From DASWHF01 sp036393295 (GTDB lineage Bacteria > Pseudomonadota > Gammaproteobacteria > Acidiferrobacterales > UBA6901): DNA of 52,541 nt. Positions 42,959 to 51,210 of the stretch are shown here, piece by piece. Both the position numbers and the translations under genes were made by a program. The notes under the pieces were generated by a model. It made no database searches and had not been told where the DNA came from. It was given only the letters and a program-made list of their open reading frames with translations. The DNA lies in the NCBI GenBank assembly GCA_036393295.1, contig DASWHF010000157.1, positions 1 to 52,541 of the forward strand, in the 5' to 3' direction. How positions within the stretch are numbered: position 1 is the stretch's first letter; every line of letters starts with the position of its first letter.

Positions 42959-44623
42959 ATGCGCCGATTCCTGTTCGTATTCCTCGCGCTGGTCGTTTCG
43001 TTCGCCGCAGCCGCGGCCGAGGCGCCGCGCCTGCCGGCCGCGGCGATCGCCAGCGCCCATCCGCTCGCCACCCGCGCCGGTCACGAAATCCTTTCCCAGG
43101 GCGGTAACGCCTTCGACGCCGCGGTCGCGGTCGCCGCCACGCTCGCGGTCGTGGAGCCGGCCAACTCGGGCCTGGGCGGCGGCGGCTTCTGGCTGCTGCA
43201 CCGCGCCTCGGATACCTACGAGGTCATGATCGACGGTCGCGAGCGCGCACCGCTCAAGGCGCGCGCCGGCATGTACCTCGACAAGGACGGCGAGGTCGTG
43301 CCGCGGCTGTCGCTGGACGGGCCGCTCGCCGCCGCCATTCCCGGCACGCCGGCCGCGCTCGATTACCTTGCGCGCCGTTACGGCCGCCTGCCGCTCGGGC
43401 AGAGCCTGGCGCCGGCGATACGCCTCGCACGCGAGGGCTTTCCGGTGTCGGAGCGCTTTACACAAATGGCCGAGGCACGGCGCGCGGCGCTCGCCTCCTC
43501 GCCAGCCGCCGCCGCGGTGTTTCTCGACGACGGCTTCCCGCCGGCGCCCGGCTTCATGCTCAAGCAGCCGGACCTGGCCGACACCCTGGAGCGCCTCGCG
43601 GCGAAGGGGCGCGATGGGTTCTACACCGGCCCGGTCGCGCGGCGCCTGGTGAAGGGCGTGCGCCGGGCCGGCGGCATCTGGTCGCGCCGTGACCTGCGTG
43701 AGTACTCCGTGGTCGAGCGCACGCCGATAGTAGGCACTTACCGCGGTGTGCGCGTGGTGTCGGCGCCGCCGCCGTCTTCGGGCGGGGTGGCGCTGGTGCA
43801 GATGCTCAATCTGCTCGCTCCGTACTCGCTCGATCCCATGCACCGCACCCGTCGCGATCACCTGATCATCCAGGCCATGAAGCTCGCCTACCGCGACCGC
43901 GCGCGCCATCTCGGCGATCCCGATTTCGTCACGGTCGACGTGGCGCGGCTCACCGGCGGCCGCTACGCCGCCGAGCTCGGCCGCGAGATCGACCTGCCGA
44001 AGTGGCAGATCCCGCCGCTGATGCCGACCCGGGAGCAGGGCACGCAGACCACGCATTTCTCCATCATCGACCGCGACGGCAACCGCGCGGCCGTCACGCT
44101 CAGCCTCAACACCCTGTTCGGCTCGGGTTTCATGCCGCCCGGCACCGGGGTGCTGCTCAACAACGAGATGGACGACTTCGTCGCCAAGCCGGGGGTGCCC
44201 AATGCCTACGGCCTGGTCGGCAACGCGGCCAACGCCATCGCGCCCGGCAAGCGGCCGCTGTCGAGCATGACCCCGACCTTCCTGGAGAGCCCGGACGCGG
44301 TCGTGATCCTGGGCACGCCCGGCGGCAGCCGCATTATTTCCATGGTCCTGCTCGCCTCGCTGGAATTCCTGCATCACCGCGGCGGTGTCCGGGACTGGCT
44401 GGCGCTGCCGCGCTTCCATCACCAGTACCTCCCGGACACGGTCTATTACGAGCCCGGCGCCTACGCCGAGGCGGAGGTCGAGCAGCTCGGCCGGCTCGGC
44501 CACCACCTTCAGGCCGTCGACCGCCCCTATGGCAACATGCAGGCGATAGTGTGGTATAAGAACGCTGGCCGTGTGGAAGCGGCGAGTGATCCACGCGGCG
44601 AAGGTTTGGCCCTCGCTCAATAA
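42959..44623 (+). CDS. ggt: Gamma-glutamyltransferase, periplasmic
   Basis: 554 residues from ATG 42959; a TTG at 42923 is also in frame. The signal peptide RFLFVFLALVVSFAAAAA sends it to the periplasm. It removes or transfers the gamma-glutamyl group of glutathione. N-terminal family segment ASAHPLATRAGHEILSQGGNAFDAAVA; the self-processing nucleophile Thr is in TQTTHFSIIDRDGNRAAVT near residue 365; PLSSMTPTF and GTPGGSRI line the active site. Confidence 0.94.
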   Translation: MRRFLFVFLALVVSFAAAAAEAPRLPAAAIASAHPLATRAGHEILSQGGNAFDAAVAVAATLAVVEPANSGLGGGGFWLLHRASDTYEVMIDGRERAPLKARAGMYLDKDGEVVPRLSLDGPLAAAIPGTPAALDYLARRYGRLPLGQSLAPAIRLAREGFPVSERFTQMAEARRAALASSPAAAAVFLDDGFPPAPGFMLKQPDLADTLERLAAKGRDGFYTGPVARRLVKGVRRAGGIWSRRDLREYSVVERTPIVGTYRGVRVVSAPPPSSGGVALVQMLNLLAPYSLDPMHRTRRDHLIIQAMKLAYRDRARHLGDPDFVTVDVARLTGGRYAAELGREIDLPKWQIPPLMPTREQGTQTTHFSIIDRDGNRAAVTLSLNTLFGSGFMPPGTGVLLNNEMDDFVAKPGVPNAYGLVGNAANAIAPGKRPLSSMTPTFLESPDAVVILGTPGGSRIISMVLLASLEFLHHRGGVRDWLALPRFHHQYLPDTVYYEPGAYAEAEVEQLGRLGHHLQAVDRPYGNMQAIVWYKNAGRVEAASDPRGEGLALAQ

Positions 44624-44881
44624 AGAAGAACGTCACCCGGTTCGCGGCCGTTAGAACAATCGCCGCACGGCGGTCGCGGACACGGGCGGTAAGTCGAAAG
44701 TCATGCTCATTACGGTACGTGCTTACACCACGGCCAGGGAGGCGCAGTCGGCGCACCCGCGGTCGCAGGCGGCGGCTGTTGCCTGCGCGGCCGGCGCACG
44801 CGTATCGGATCGGGGCGACGCGAATGCCGCCTCAGGCACCGGGCGGCGTCATGGCGCCGGTGCCGGCCGGAGGGTCGCTGC

Positions 44882-45958
44882 ATGATGCTTAGCGCGACCT
44901 TGTGCGAGCGTGTCCGCCGGCGGCCGGACAGCGAACATGAACAGGCGCTGATCCGCATCGCGGTTGCGGCCCTGGTCACGGTATTCATGTTCGTCGGCGC
45001 CGCCAACGGGTGGCTGTCGCCCGGCGCCGAAACGGCTCCGGTTATTACGCTCAGCTATCTCGGCGTCTCCGTCGGTCTGTTCGGGATGATTCTGTGGCGG
45101 CCTGATGCCTCGCCGCTGCGGCGTCTCGTCGGGCTGGCCGGAGATCTGGGCACGACCAGCGTGCTGATGGCGATGCTCGGTGGCGTCGGCGAGATGTTCT
45201 ATCCGATTTACCTGTGGATCATCGTCGGCAACGGCCTGCGTTACGGCCAGGCCTATCTCTATACCGCGATGGCGGCGAGCCTGGTCGGCTTCGCCATGGC
45301 CGCGCTCTACAGTCCGTACTGGCTCGACCGGCCGTGGGCCGTGAGCGGCCTGCTGATCGGTCTGATCGCGCTGCCGCTGTATTTTTCGGTGCTGCTGCGG
45401 CGCCTGCACCGCACCAGCGATCAGTTGAGCGGCCTCTACCAGCAGATGGCCAAGCTTGCGACCCGCGACCCGCTCACCAGCCTGCCGAACCGCGCATTGT
45501 TTTTCGACCAGCTGCGCCAGACCCTGGCCAGCGCGCGGCGGCGTTCGGCCGGCTTCTCGGTGCTGTTTGTGGACATCGACAGCTTCAAGCGCATCAACGA
45601 CACCCTCGGCCATGCGATCGGCGATCGCGTCATCCAGTCGGCCGCCGAGGCGCTTACCGGCAGCGTGCGCGGCAGCGACACGGTCGCGCGACTCGGCGGC
45701 GACGAGTTCGTCGTGCTGCTCAGCGACATCGCGCCCTACCATGCCGGGCGCGTCGCCGAGAAGATCCTGCACGGACTCGGCCAGGTCGCGGTGTCGGCGG
45801 ACGTGGGCCTCAAGCTCACTGCGAGTATCGGCATCGCGCACTTCCCGCAGTCCGGCCATGACGCCGAGACGCTGGTCAACCACGCCGACCTCGCCATGTA
45901 CGAGGCCAAGAAGTGCGGCAAGAATACTTATAAGGAATATCACTCCGAGCGCGCCTAG
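44882..45958 (+). CDS. Diguanylate cyclase with RpfC-like membrane sensor module
   Basis: 358 residues; GGAGGG at 44869-44874 supports ATG 44882 (44885 possible). The N-terminal half (1-175) has about five to six helices and resembles the sensor module of the DSF receptor RpfC: R-x-DSEHEQALIRI at 14-25, WIIVGNGLRYGQAYL, then SPYW and GLIALPLYFSVLLRRL. The C-terminal GGDEF domain holds DPLTSLPNRALF, VDIDSFKRIND, an I-site RGSD (263-266) and LGGDEF (GGDEF at 272-276), so it should be an active cyclase under product control. No histidine-kinase part exists. DSF-type ligand is inference. Confidence 0.88.
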   Translation: MMLSATLCERVRRRPDSEHEQALIRIAVAALVTVFMFVGAANGWLSPGAETAPVITLSYLGVSVGLFGMILWRPDASPLRRLVGLAGDLGTTSVLMAMLGGVGEMFYPIYLWIIVGNGLRYGQAYLYTAMAASLVGFAMAALYSPYWLDRPWAVSGLLIGLIALPLYFSVLLRRLHRTSDQLSGLYQQMAKLATRDPLTSLPNRALFFDQLRQTLASARRRSAGFSVLFVDIDSFKRINDTLGHAIGDRVIQSAAEALTGSVRGSDTVARLGGDEFVVLLSDIAPYHAGRVAEKILHGLGQVAVSADVGLKLTASIGIAHFPQSGHDAETLVNHADLAMYEAKKCGKNTYKEYHSERA

Positions 45959-45973
45959 GAAATCGCTCGCCGT

Positions 45974-46001
45974 TGTTGCGAGCGAAGCGAAGCAATCTCC
46001 G
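45974..46001 (+). repeat. TTGCGAGCGAAGCGAAGCAA repeat (family F, short copy)
   Basis: A single arm of the dispersed element that ends GCAATCTCCGT; a paired copy is at 48700-48799. It lies 15 bases after the cyclase stop. Confidence 0.65.
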
Positions 46002-46088
46002 TATTGCGTGAATACACCAGATTCTGGTCTTGTCATCCGCTTCCGGCCGGGTTTTCATGACCCCTGTCCATAACAGGGAGACCGGGAC

Positions 46089-47174
46089 ATGGGGCAGATC
46101 AACGTCACGTGGTGGAACCTGCAGAATTTCTTCGACACCGACGACGATCCGATTTCGCGCGACTTCGAGTACACGGCGGCGCACGGCTGGACCGAGGAGG
46201 TGTTCGCCGCCAAGAAGCGCAACCTGGCCGAGGCGCTGCGCGCCACGCACGGCGGCGCCGGTCCCGATTTGCTCGCGGTCGCCGAGATCGAGAAGGATGA
46301 ATTGCTCGCCGCGCTGGTCGCGGAGATCGGCAATCCCGCGCTCACGGTGGCCGAGGACCCCGCCGGCACCCAGGACCTGCGCGGCATTGACGTGGCCCTG
46401 GCCTACGACCGGCGCAAGCTCGCGCTCACGGCGCGGCGCTCGCACACCGTGCACCTGCGCTACGCGACCCGCGACATCTTCGAAGCGGTGTTCGAGGTCC
46501 GCGAGACCGGCGAGACCCTGGTGGTGATCGCCGGCCACTGGCCGTCGCGGCGCCTCGGCCGCTACGAGTCCGAGCCGCTGCGCATCGCCGTGGCCGAGAA
46601 CATCGCCCATCTGGTGCAGGCGCACGTCAAGCTCGGCGCGCGCGAGTACGAGGCGCTGCGCGACCGCGACGACCTGCAACCGGTGCTGGAGCGCTGGGAG
46701 GCCAAGGTCCTGGTGCTCGGGGATTTCAACGACGAGCCCGCCGATCGTAGCGTGGTCGATCATCTGAACGCGGCGCGCGATCTGACGCGCGTGATCGGCG
46801 TGCTCAACGGCATCGACCGTTTCGACCGCGAGACCGCCGACTACCGCGCCCGGCCGGTGTTCCTCTACAACCCGATGTGGCGTTTCCTGCCGCAGCCCGA
46901 CACCGGCAGCTATTATCTGGCCGCGCTGCGCAGCGGCGTGAAGATCCCCAACCGCTACCAGGTCCTCGATCAGCTGGTCGCCAGCCGCGGCCTGGTGAGC
47001 GGCGCCGGCCTGCACCTCGACCTGGACAGCGTCGCCATCTTTCAGGACCCCTTGGTCGCCACGCCCAGCCGGCGCCCGCGGCCCTTCGACAAGCGCACCC
47101 GCAAGGGTACCTCGGACCACCTGCCGATCACGGCCGTGCTGCGCTACAATCCGCCGTTGCGGCGGCCGGGGTAG
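46089..47174 (+). CDS. Endonuclease/exonuclease/phosphatase-fold protein
   Basis: 361 residues, no signal peptide; GGGAG precedes the ATG. Metal-dependent phosphoesterase motifs: VTWWNLQNFFDTDDD, catalytic Glu in LLAVAEIEKDELL, VVIAGHWPSR, VLGDFNDEPADRS, and the terminal His in GTSDHLPITAVLRYN. It could act on nucleic acid or phospholipid; substrate cannot be told. Confidence 0.85.
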   Translation: MGQINVTWWNLQNFFDTDDDPISRDFEYTAAHGWTEEVFAAKKRNLAEALRATHGGAGPDLLAVAEIEKDELLAALVAEIGNPALTVAEDPAGTQDLRGIDVALAYDRRKLALTARRSHTVHLRYATRDIFEAVFEVRETGETLVVIAGHWPSRRLGRYESEPLRIAVAENIAHLVQAHVKLGAREYEALRDRDDLQPVLERWEAKVLVLGDFNDEPADRSVVDHLNAARDLTRVIGVLNGIDRFDRETADYRARPVFLYNPMWRFLPQPDTGSYYLAALRSGVKIPNRYQVLDQLVASRGLVSGAGLHLDLDSVAIFQDPLVATPSRRPRPFDKRTRKGTSDHLPITAVLRYNPPLRRPG

Positions 47175-47179
47175 TCAAA

Positions 47180-47320
47180 GACTTGAGGTCACAATTTGTG
47201 ACCCCAAGTTGTGGAGGCCGGCGCCACACGCCATGCGCGTTCATGGAGCAGGGCGTCGCCATGGCGTCGAGCGTGCTCAAGAGCCCGCGCGCCTCCGCCG
47301 TCAATGTCGAGAAGGGTTGA
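47180..47320 (+). pseudogene. ORF6N-domain gene remnant
   Basis: 46 residues without a start: DLRSQFVTPSCGGRRHTPC and AFMEQGVAMASSVLKSPRA. This matches the middle of ORF6N DNA-binding domain proteins (LRSQF..., AFTEQGVAML.SVL.SPRA). N- and C-terminal parts are missing, so it is a decayed mobile-element gene. The palindromic stretch at 47181-47209 is this coding sequence. Confidence 0.72.
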
Positions 47321-47346
47321 ATCCCCGACGTGGGCGGTCTCGTTCC

Positions 47347-48630
47347 TCAGACGAACCACAAGGCCGCGAGGCCGATGATCAGGATCGTCGCGGTCGCCGC
47401 CAGCAAGCGGCCGCGCAGCGCCCGGCTGCCCAGGCCCACGACCAGCCCGCATTTCACCACGGTGTTGCTGAGCGTCGCGATGGTGATGGCCGCGGCGGCG
47501 GTTTCCGCGTCGCCGCCCTGGCGGGCGTAGTTGGCCATCGACAGGGTGATGGCGTCGACATCGGTGAGCCCGGCGACCGCCGCGACGATGTACAGGCCCT
47601 CGGTGCTCAGATAGCGCTCGGCGAACTTCACCAGCAGCAGCACCACCGCGAACATCAGCCCGAACCGGGTTGCCGCGGTCAGGCTGAAGGGATTCTTGAG
47701 CGGCACCTCGTCGGGCGCCGGCGGCACGCGCCGGCCGGCGTGGTGCGCGCGCCAGTAAAAGACGCCGGCGAAGGCCGCGGCGGCGATGCCCATGGCGGCG
47801 AACGGCACCAGCACGCGCAGCACCAGCGGCGCATTCACCACCGCGACCTCGACCACCACGCGCGCGAACATCACCACCCAGGCGAGCAGGATGCCGGCGG
47901 CGAGGATCTCGCCGGCCAGCGCGTGCTTCTCGGCGCGGCTCTGGCGGGCGAAGGTCAGGCTCACGGCGGTCGACGACACCAGGCCGCCGGTGATGCCGGT
48001 CAGCGCCATGCCGCGCGCCGCGCCCAGCCAGCGCACCGCGACATAGCCGATCAGCGACAGGCCGGAAATGAATATCACCAGCAGCCAGAGCGTGGACGGG
48101 TTGAGCGCCCGCCAGGGATCGACCGGCTCGGTCGGCAGCAGCGGCAGCACGATGAAGGTCGCGATCAGCAGCTTGAGCCCGGCGTAGATGTCGTCGGTGC
48201 CGAGCTTGGCGACCAGCCCGTGCAGCGGCTGCTTGAAGGCCAGCACCGCCGAGGTGAGGATCGCCAGCGCCACCGCCAGCACCGCGTAGCCGTACATGAC
48301 CGCGCCGCCCAGCAGGCAGACCGTGATCGCGGCGATCTCGGTGGTGAGGCCGAGCGCGTCCGGCCGCACGCGGTTTTCCATGACGAAGGCCGCGACCACC
48401 GACACCGCGACCGCCGCGACGGTCGCGATGAAGATCCACGGCGAGCCGATATGCTGCGACAACCAGGCCGCCACCGCGCCGGCCTCGGCGAACAGGATGA
48501 AGGTGCGCAGGCCGCCGAAGGTAATGTCGCCCTCGGCGACCTTGTGCTTCTCGCGCTCGATCCCGACCAGCGCGCCGATCAGCAGCGCGATCAGGAAATT
48601 GCGCACGACCAGCGCGTCGACTTCGATCAC
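47347..48630 (-). CDS. MgtC/SapB-DUF4010 membrane protein
   Basis: 427 residues, about twelve membrane helices. The N-terminal third is MgtC/SapB-like: NFLIALLIGALVGIEREKHK then GLRTFILFAEAGAVAAWL. The C-terminal part is DUF4010-like, with GLTDVDAITLSMANYARQGG and AAITIATLSNTVVKCGLV near the end. Function unknown; MgtC relatives affect magnesium or cation balance. Confidence 0.85.
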   Translation of the reverse strand: MIEVDALVVRNFLIALLIGALVGIEREKHKVAEGDITFGGLRTFILFAEAGAVAAWLSQHIGSPWIFIATVAAVAVSVVAAFVMENRVRPDALGLTTEIAAITVCLLGGAVMYGYAVLAVALAILTSAVLAFKQPLHGLVAKLGTDDIYAGLKLLIATFIVLPLLPTEPVDPWRALNPSTLWLLVIFISGLSLIGYVAVRWLGAARGMALTGITGGLVSSTAVSLTFARQSRAEKHALAGEILAAGILLAWVVMFARVVVEVAVVNAPLVLRVLVPFAAMGIAAAAFAGVFYWRAHHAGRRVPPAPDEVPLKNPFSLTAATRFGLMFAVVLLLVKFAERYLSTEGLYIVAAVAGLTDVDAITLSMANYARQGGDAETAAAAITIATLSNTVVKCGLVVGLGSRALRGRLLAATATILIIGLAALWFV

Positions 48631-48699
48631 GCCTCACCTCCCCATGATTCGCGCCCGCCGCCACTGTGCCATGCCCGCGCCGGGCATTAAAGAGGCGCC

Positions 48700-48799
48700 T
48701 GTCATTGCGAGGGCGCGTAGCGCCCGTGGCAAGCTCCATGAACGCCCTGAGCGCCAAACGGAGATTGCCACGGCCCGCTGCGCGGGCCTCGCAATGACG
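48700..48799 (+). repeat. GTCATTGCGAGG paired repeat (family F)
   Basis: Outer arms GTCATTGCGAGG (48701-48712) and CCTCGCAATGAC (48787-48798); inside are CGTGGCAAGCTCC and GGAGATTGCCACGG plus a GGCCCGCTGCGCGGGCC hairpin. It lies between the MgtC-like and EamA genes. Confidence 0.85.
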
Positions 48800-48847
48800 G
48801 TCCCTTCTTCCGCCGTTGCCCGGTCAGAGCGGCTTGAACCCACCCCG

Positions 48848-49738
48848 TCATTCGGCACGTACCGGCAGCCTCCGCGTCAGTCTGCCACCCCATTGGCTCA
48901 TCGCCAGCCCGGCGAGCACCAGCGCTGTGCCGGCCCAGACCCGCGGCCCGATCGGCTCGTGCTCGATGGCGGCGCCGAGCAGCAGCGCCAGCACCGGCGT
49001 GACCAGCGTGATCAGCGCCAGGCTGGCGGCCGAGACGTGGCGGATCATGTAGAAGAACAGCGTGAACGCCACCACCGAGCCGACGATGCCGAGATAGACG
49101 ATGCTCGCCAGCGCCCGCGGCGGCACGTCCGCCGGCACGCGCGGGTCGAAGACCAGCCAGGTCAGCAGGTACAGTGGCGTGATCACCAGCAGCGTGCCGC
49201 TCGTGAGCGTGAGGCTCGGCAGGCCCCCGCGGTGGCGCTTCATCAACACCAGCCCCAGCGAGTGCAGCACCACGCCCAGGCACAGCACCGCCAGCCCCGC
49301 CACCACCTGCGGCCCGAGTGCCGCCCCGGCGCCGAAGATCGTCGCGAGCCCGGCGAGGCCGAAGGCCATGCCGGCGAGCTTGGCCGGCGAGAGCGCGCGC
49401 TCGCCCAGCAGCGGCCCGGCCAGCAGCGCCGTCACCAGCGGCGACAGCCCGAACAGCACCGAGATCAGCCCCGAGGGGACGTATTGCGCCGCCCAGTAGA
49501 CGCACAGCATTGCGCCGTAACCGCCGAGCGCGCCGGTGGCGTAGGCGCGGCGCGCCTCGCGGTGCCACGGCAGCCCGACGCGCAGCGCCACCACCAGCGC
49601 CAGGCACAGCGCCGCCGCCAGCCCCATGCGCGCCAGCGCACCCAGCAGGAAACCCGCCCCGTCGGCGCTCCACTTCACGGCGAGCGGGGTGGTGGACCAG
49701 ATCAGCACCACGGCGAGATAGGCGGCGGGTACGGACAT
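48848..49738 (-). CDS. EamA/DMT-family transporter
   Basis: 296 residues from ATG 49738 with AAGGAGAAG upstream. Ten membrane helices in two EamA repeats (YLAVVLIWSTTPLAVKWSA and SIVYLGIVGSVVAFTLFFYM). YVPSGLISVLFGLSPLVTALLAG is the standard end of the first repeat. Members export amino acids or other small metabolites; substrate unknown. It is preceded by a structured leader with a terminator (49761-49933), suggesting attenuation. Confidence 0.88.
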   Translation of the reverse strand: MSVPAAYLAVVLIWSTTPLAVKWSADGAGFLLGALARMGLAAALCLALVVALRVGLPWHREARRAYATGALGGYGAMLCVYWAAQYVPSGLISVLFGLSPLVTALLAGPLLGERALSPAKLAGMAFGLAGLATIFGAGAALGPQVVAGLAVLCLGVVLHSLGLVLMKRHRGGLPSLTLTSGTLLVITPLYLLTWLVFDPRVPADVPPRALASIVYLGIVGSVVAFTLFFYMIRHVSAASLALITLVTPVLALLLGAAIEHEPIGPRVWAGTALVLAGLAMSQWGGRLTRRLPVRAE

Positions 49739-49760
49739 TTCTTCTTCTCCTTGGCAACGA

Positions 49761-49800
49761 CAAAACGAAAAAGGCCACAGAACTCGCGCTCTGTGGCCTT
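49761..49800 (-). terminator. Intrinsic terminator upstream of the EamA gene
   Basis: Arms AAGGCCACAGA / TCTGTGGCCTT (49771-49781, 49790-49800) with an eight-base loop; on the minus strand it is followed by TTTTTCGTTTTG. It lies before, not after, the EamA gene. Confidence 0.8.
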
Positions 49801-49834
49801 CGGTCAATTCGGCGATTTAAAGATTAACTATCGC

Positions 49835-49933
49835 TTAAACGCTTCCTCCGAGGCACACCGGCGCGCACGGTACCAGCCAGATGGCTCGATTCATCTGGGT
49901 GCCGCTGCTTACGGTGTGCGAGAAATGGTGCAT
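49835..49933 (-). CDS. Possible leader peptide before the EamA gene
   Basis: 32 codons from ATG 49933, or 19 from the inner ATG at 49894 (MNRAIWLVPCAPVCLGGSV). No good ribosome site is seen for either start; the first ATG is close to the predicted transcript start and could be leaderless. It ends 35 bases before the terminator stem, which would suit a translation-sensing attenuator. Could also be chance. Confidence 0.3.
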   Translation of the reverse strand: MHHFSHTVSSGTQMNRAIWLVPCAPVCLGGSV

Positions 49934-49939
49934 GGTTCG

Positions 49940-49967
49940 AGTGTACCGGAATGGTGATGAGCGTCAA
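49940..49967 (-). promoter_or_regulatory. Promoter of the EamA leader
   Basis: On the minus strand TTGACG (49962-49967), 16 bases, TACACT (49940-49945). Transcription would start near 49933. Confidence 0.6.
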
Positions 49968-50033
49968 GCGTGCCATCGCGTGTCAGCCGCCGATCGTCTG
50001 GCGGACGCAACGCCGCGGCCGCGGCGCGAGCGA

Positions 50034-50477
50034 CTATCCCTTTTCCGTCGTCGCTGCATTGTCGAGCCTCTGCCCGGCCCAGTCGAGCACCGGCGCGAGC
50101 CGCTTGGGCAGCAGGCGCCGGGCCTGGTCGAAGCCCGCCCAGCGATATTCATTGTGCTCGGGATGACCGAGCTCCGGGTTCACCGGCAGCTCGATCGCTT
50201 CGGTCCGGGTGGCAGCCAGGAAAAAGGTCGCGATCTTGTTGTTACCGTACATCCCGGTATCGATCGAACCCTGGCCCCAGCGGAAGTCGAGGTCGGTGAG
50301 GCCGCTCTCTTCGCGCGTTTCGCGCGTGGCGGCGGCCAGCGGTTCCTCGCCAGGCTCGATGAGCCCCTTGGGGAAGTCCCAGTTCCGATAGGTGCGCAGG
50401 ATCAACACCCGCCAGGCGCCATCCGCGCGGCGCACCACCACGATACCGGCGGAACGGTGTTTGACCGGAGCTTGCAT
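50034..50477 (-). CDS. Nudix hydrolase (bis(5'-nucleosyl)-tetraphosphatase-like)
   Basis: 147 residues from ATG 50477. Nudix box GLIEPGEEPLAAATRETREE followed by SGL fits G-x5-E-x7-REUXEEXGU. RSAGIVVVRRADGAWRVLILRTYRNWDFPKG at the front and KIATFFLAAT further on resemble diadenosine tetraphosphate hydrolases. It cleaves a nucleoside diphosphate linked to another group; exact substrate inferred. Confidence 0.9.
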   Translation of the reverse strand: MQAPVKHRSAGIVVVRRADGAWRVLILRTYRNWDFPKGLIEPGEEPLAAATRETREESGLTDLDFRWGQGSIDTGMYGNNKIATFFLAATRTEAIELPVNPELGHPEHNEYRWAGFDQARRLLPKRLAPVLDWAGQRLDNAATTEKG

Positions 50478-50611
50478 GTTCGCAGTGTAGCGCGCCGTGA
50501 CAGCGCCCGCAGCCGGCGCGATACTGGCGGCATGTTCCGCAAGGATTTTCCCGAACTGCTGGACACCGCGCCGCGCAACGGAGATTGCCATATCGACAGA
50601 CCCGAGAACCC

Positions 50612-50851
50612 ATGAGCACTCCCGATCTAGCGGTGCGCGTCGAGTGTTATGCCGGCTACCGCGGTGAGCAGGAGCCGCGCCGCTTCTGGCTCGGGGAACG
50701 GGCCGTGGCGGTCGAGGAAATCCTCGACCGCTGGCTGGCGCCGGACCACCGCTATTTCAAAGTGCGCGGCGATGACGGCGGCCGTTACATCCTGCGCCAC
50801 GACATCGCCGCGGATAGCTGGGTACTGACGCTCTATGAATGCGCCGGGTGA
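50612..50851 (+). CDS. Small conserved protein of unknown function
   Basis: 79 residues from ATG 50612. RVECYAGYRGEQEPRRFWLG, ILDRWLAPDHRYFKVRGDDG and RYILRHD make a compact, charged, soluble protein. I recall similar short proteins in many bacteria but no known role. A 27-codon open frame at 50532-50615 overlaps its start (ATGA). It diverges from the Nudix gene. Confidence 0.75.
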   Translation: MSTPDLAVRVECYAGYRGEQEPRRFWLGERAVAVEEILDRWLAPDHRYFKVRGDDGGRYILRHDIAADSWVLTLYECAG

Positions 50852-50909
50852 GATTGAACGGTAGCGACTCCTTTTTCTCGACGGCACGGTGACGCCCGCG
50901 TAGGCGTGG

Positions 50910-51210
50910 TCAGGGAAGTTTGGCGAGATCCTCCGGCAGCAGTTGCCGGTAGTGCATCACGCTGATCACGTCGATGCGATCGGGCAGGATGCGGTAGATG
51001 ATGCGATACGGGCGTTCTGAGCACTTCGCGCAGGTCGTCGCGCCGGTATTCCGGGACCTGGCGTCCGGTGTAGGGGGCGGTGCCGATCTGTTGGGAGCGT
51101 TGGAGAAGCCGTTCGACGACCTGCGGAGCCACGCGGGGTGCATCGTGGGCGATGTAATCGTGGATCAGTCGCAAGCGCCGTTTGGCGCAGTCGGTCCAGT
51201 GGACCTTCAT
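50910..51210 (-). pseudogene. RelE/ParE-type toxin, frameshifted
   Basis: It starts at ATG 51210 (KVHWTDCAKRRLRLIHDYIA, then RRDDLREVL) and shifts frame near 51017-51020, where the other frame continues ERPYRIIYRILPDRIDVISV to VMHYRQLLPEDL. Together they give a typical ParE toxin of about 100 residues. One extra base explains the break; it could be real inactivation or a sequence error. It overlaps the antitoxin stop by four bases. Confidence 0.8.

Larger units (their letters stand above)
49761..49933 (-). ncRNA. Candidate cis-regulatory leader (attenuator) of the EamA gene
   Basis: A promoter-proximal leader on the minus strand. Near its 5' end arms 49912-49919 and 49853-49860 (GCACACCG/CGGTGTGC) enclose a further stem around CCAGATG/CATCTGG. 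An AT-richer stretch follows, then a hairpin and T-run at 49761-49800. It also contains a short open frame. The class of RNA is not recognised. Confidence 0.5.

Noticed and set aside
47181..47209. Palindrome around GGTCACAATTTGTGACC as an operator or terminator
   Set aside because: It translates into the ORF6N segment LRSQFVT in the frame of the remnant, so coding origin explains it.
49925..49950. tRNA-like T-loop (GGTTCGAGT) on the plus strand
   Set aside because: No acceptor stem, anticodon arm or CCA end could be placed around it.
50532..50615. 27-codon open frame overlapping the start of the gene at 50612
   Set aside because: Overlap ATGA is suggestive, but there is no ribosome site or recognisable sequence and part of it resembles repeat family F.
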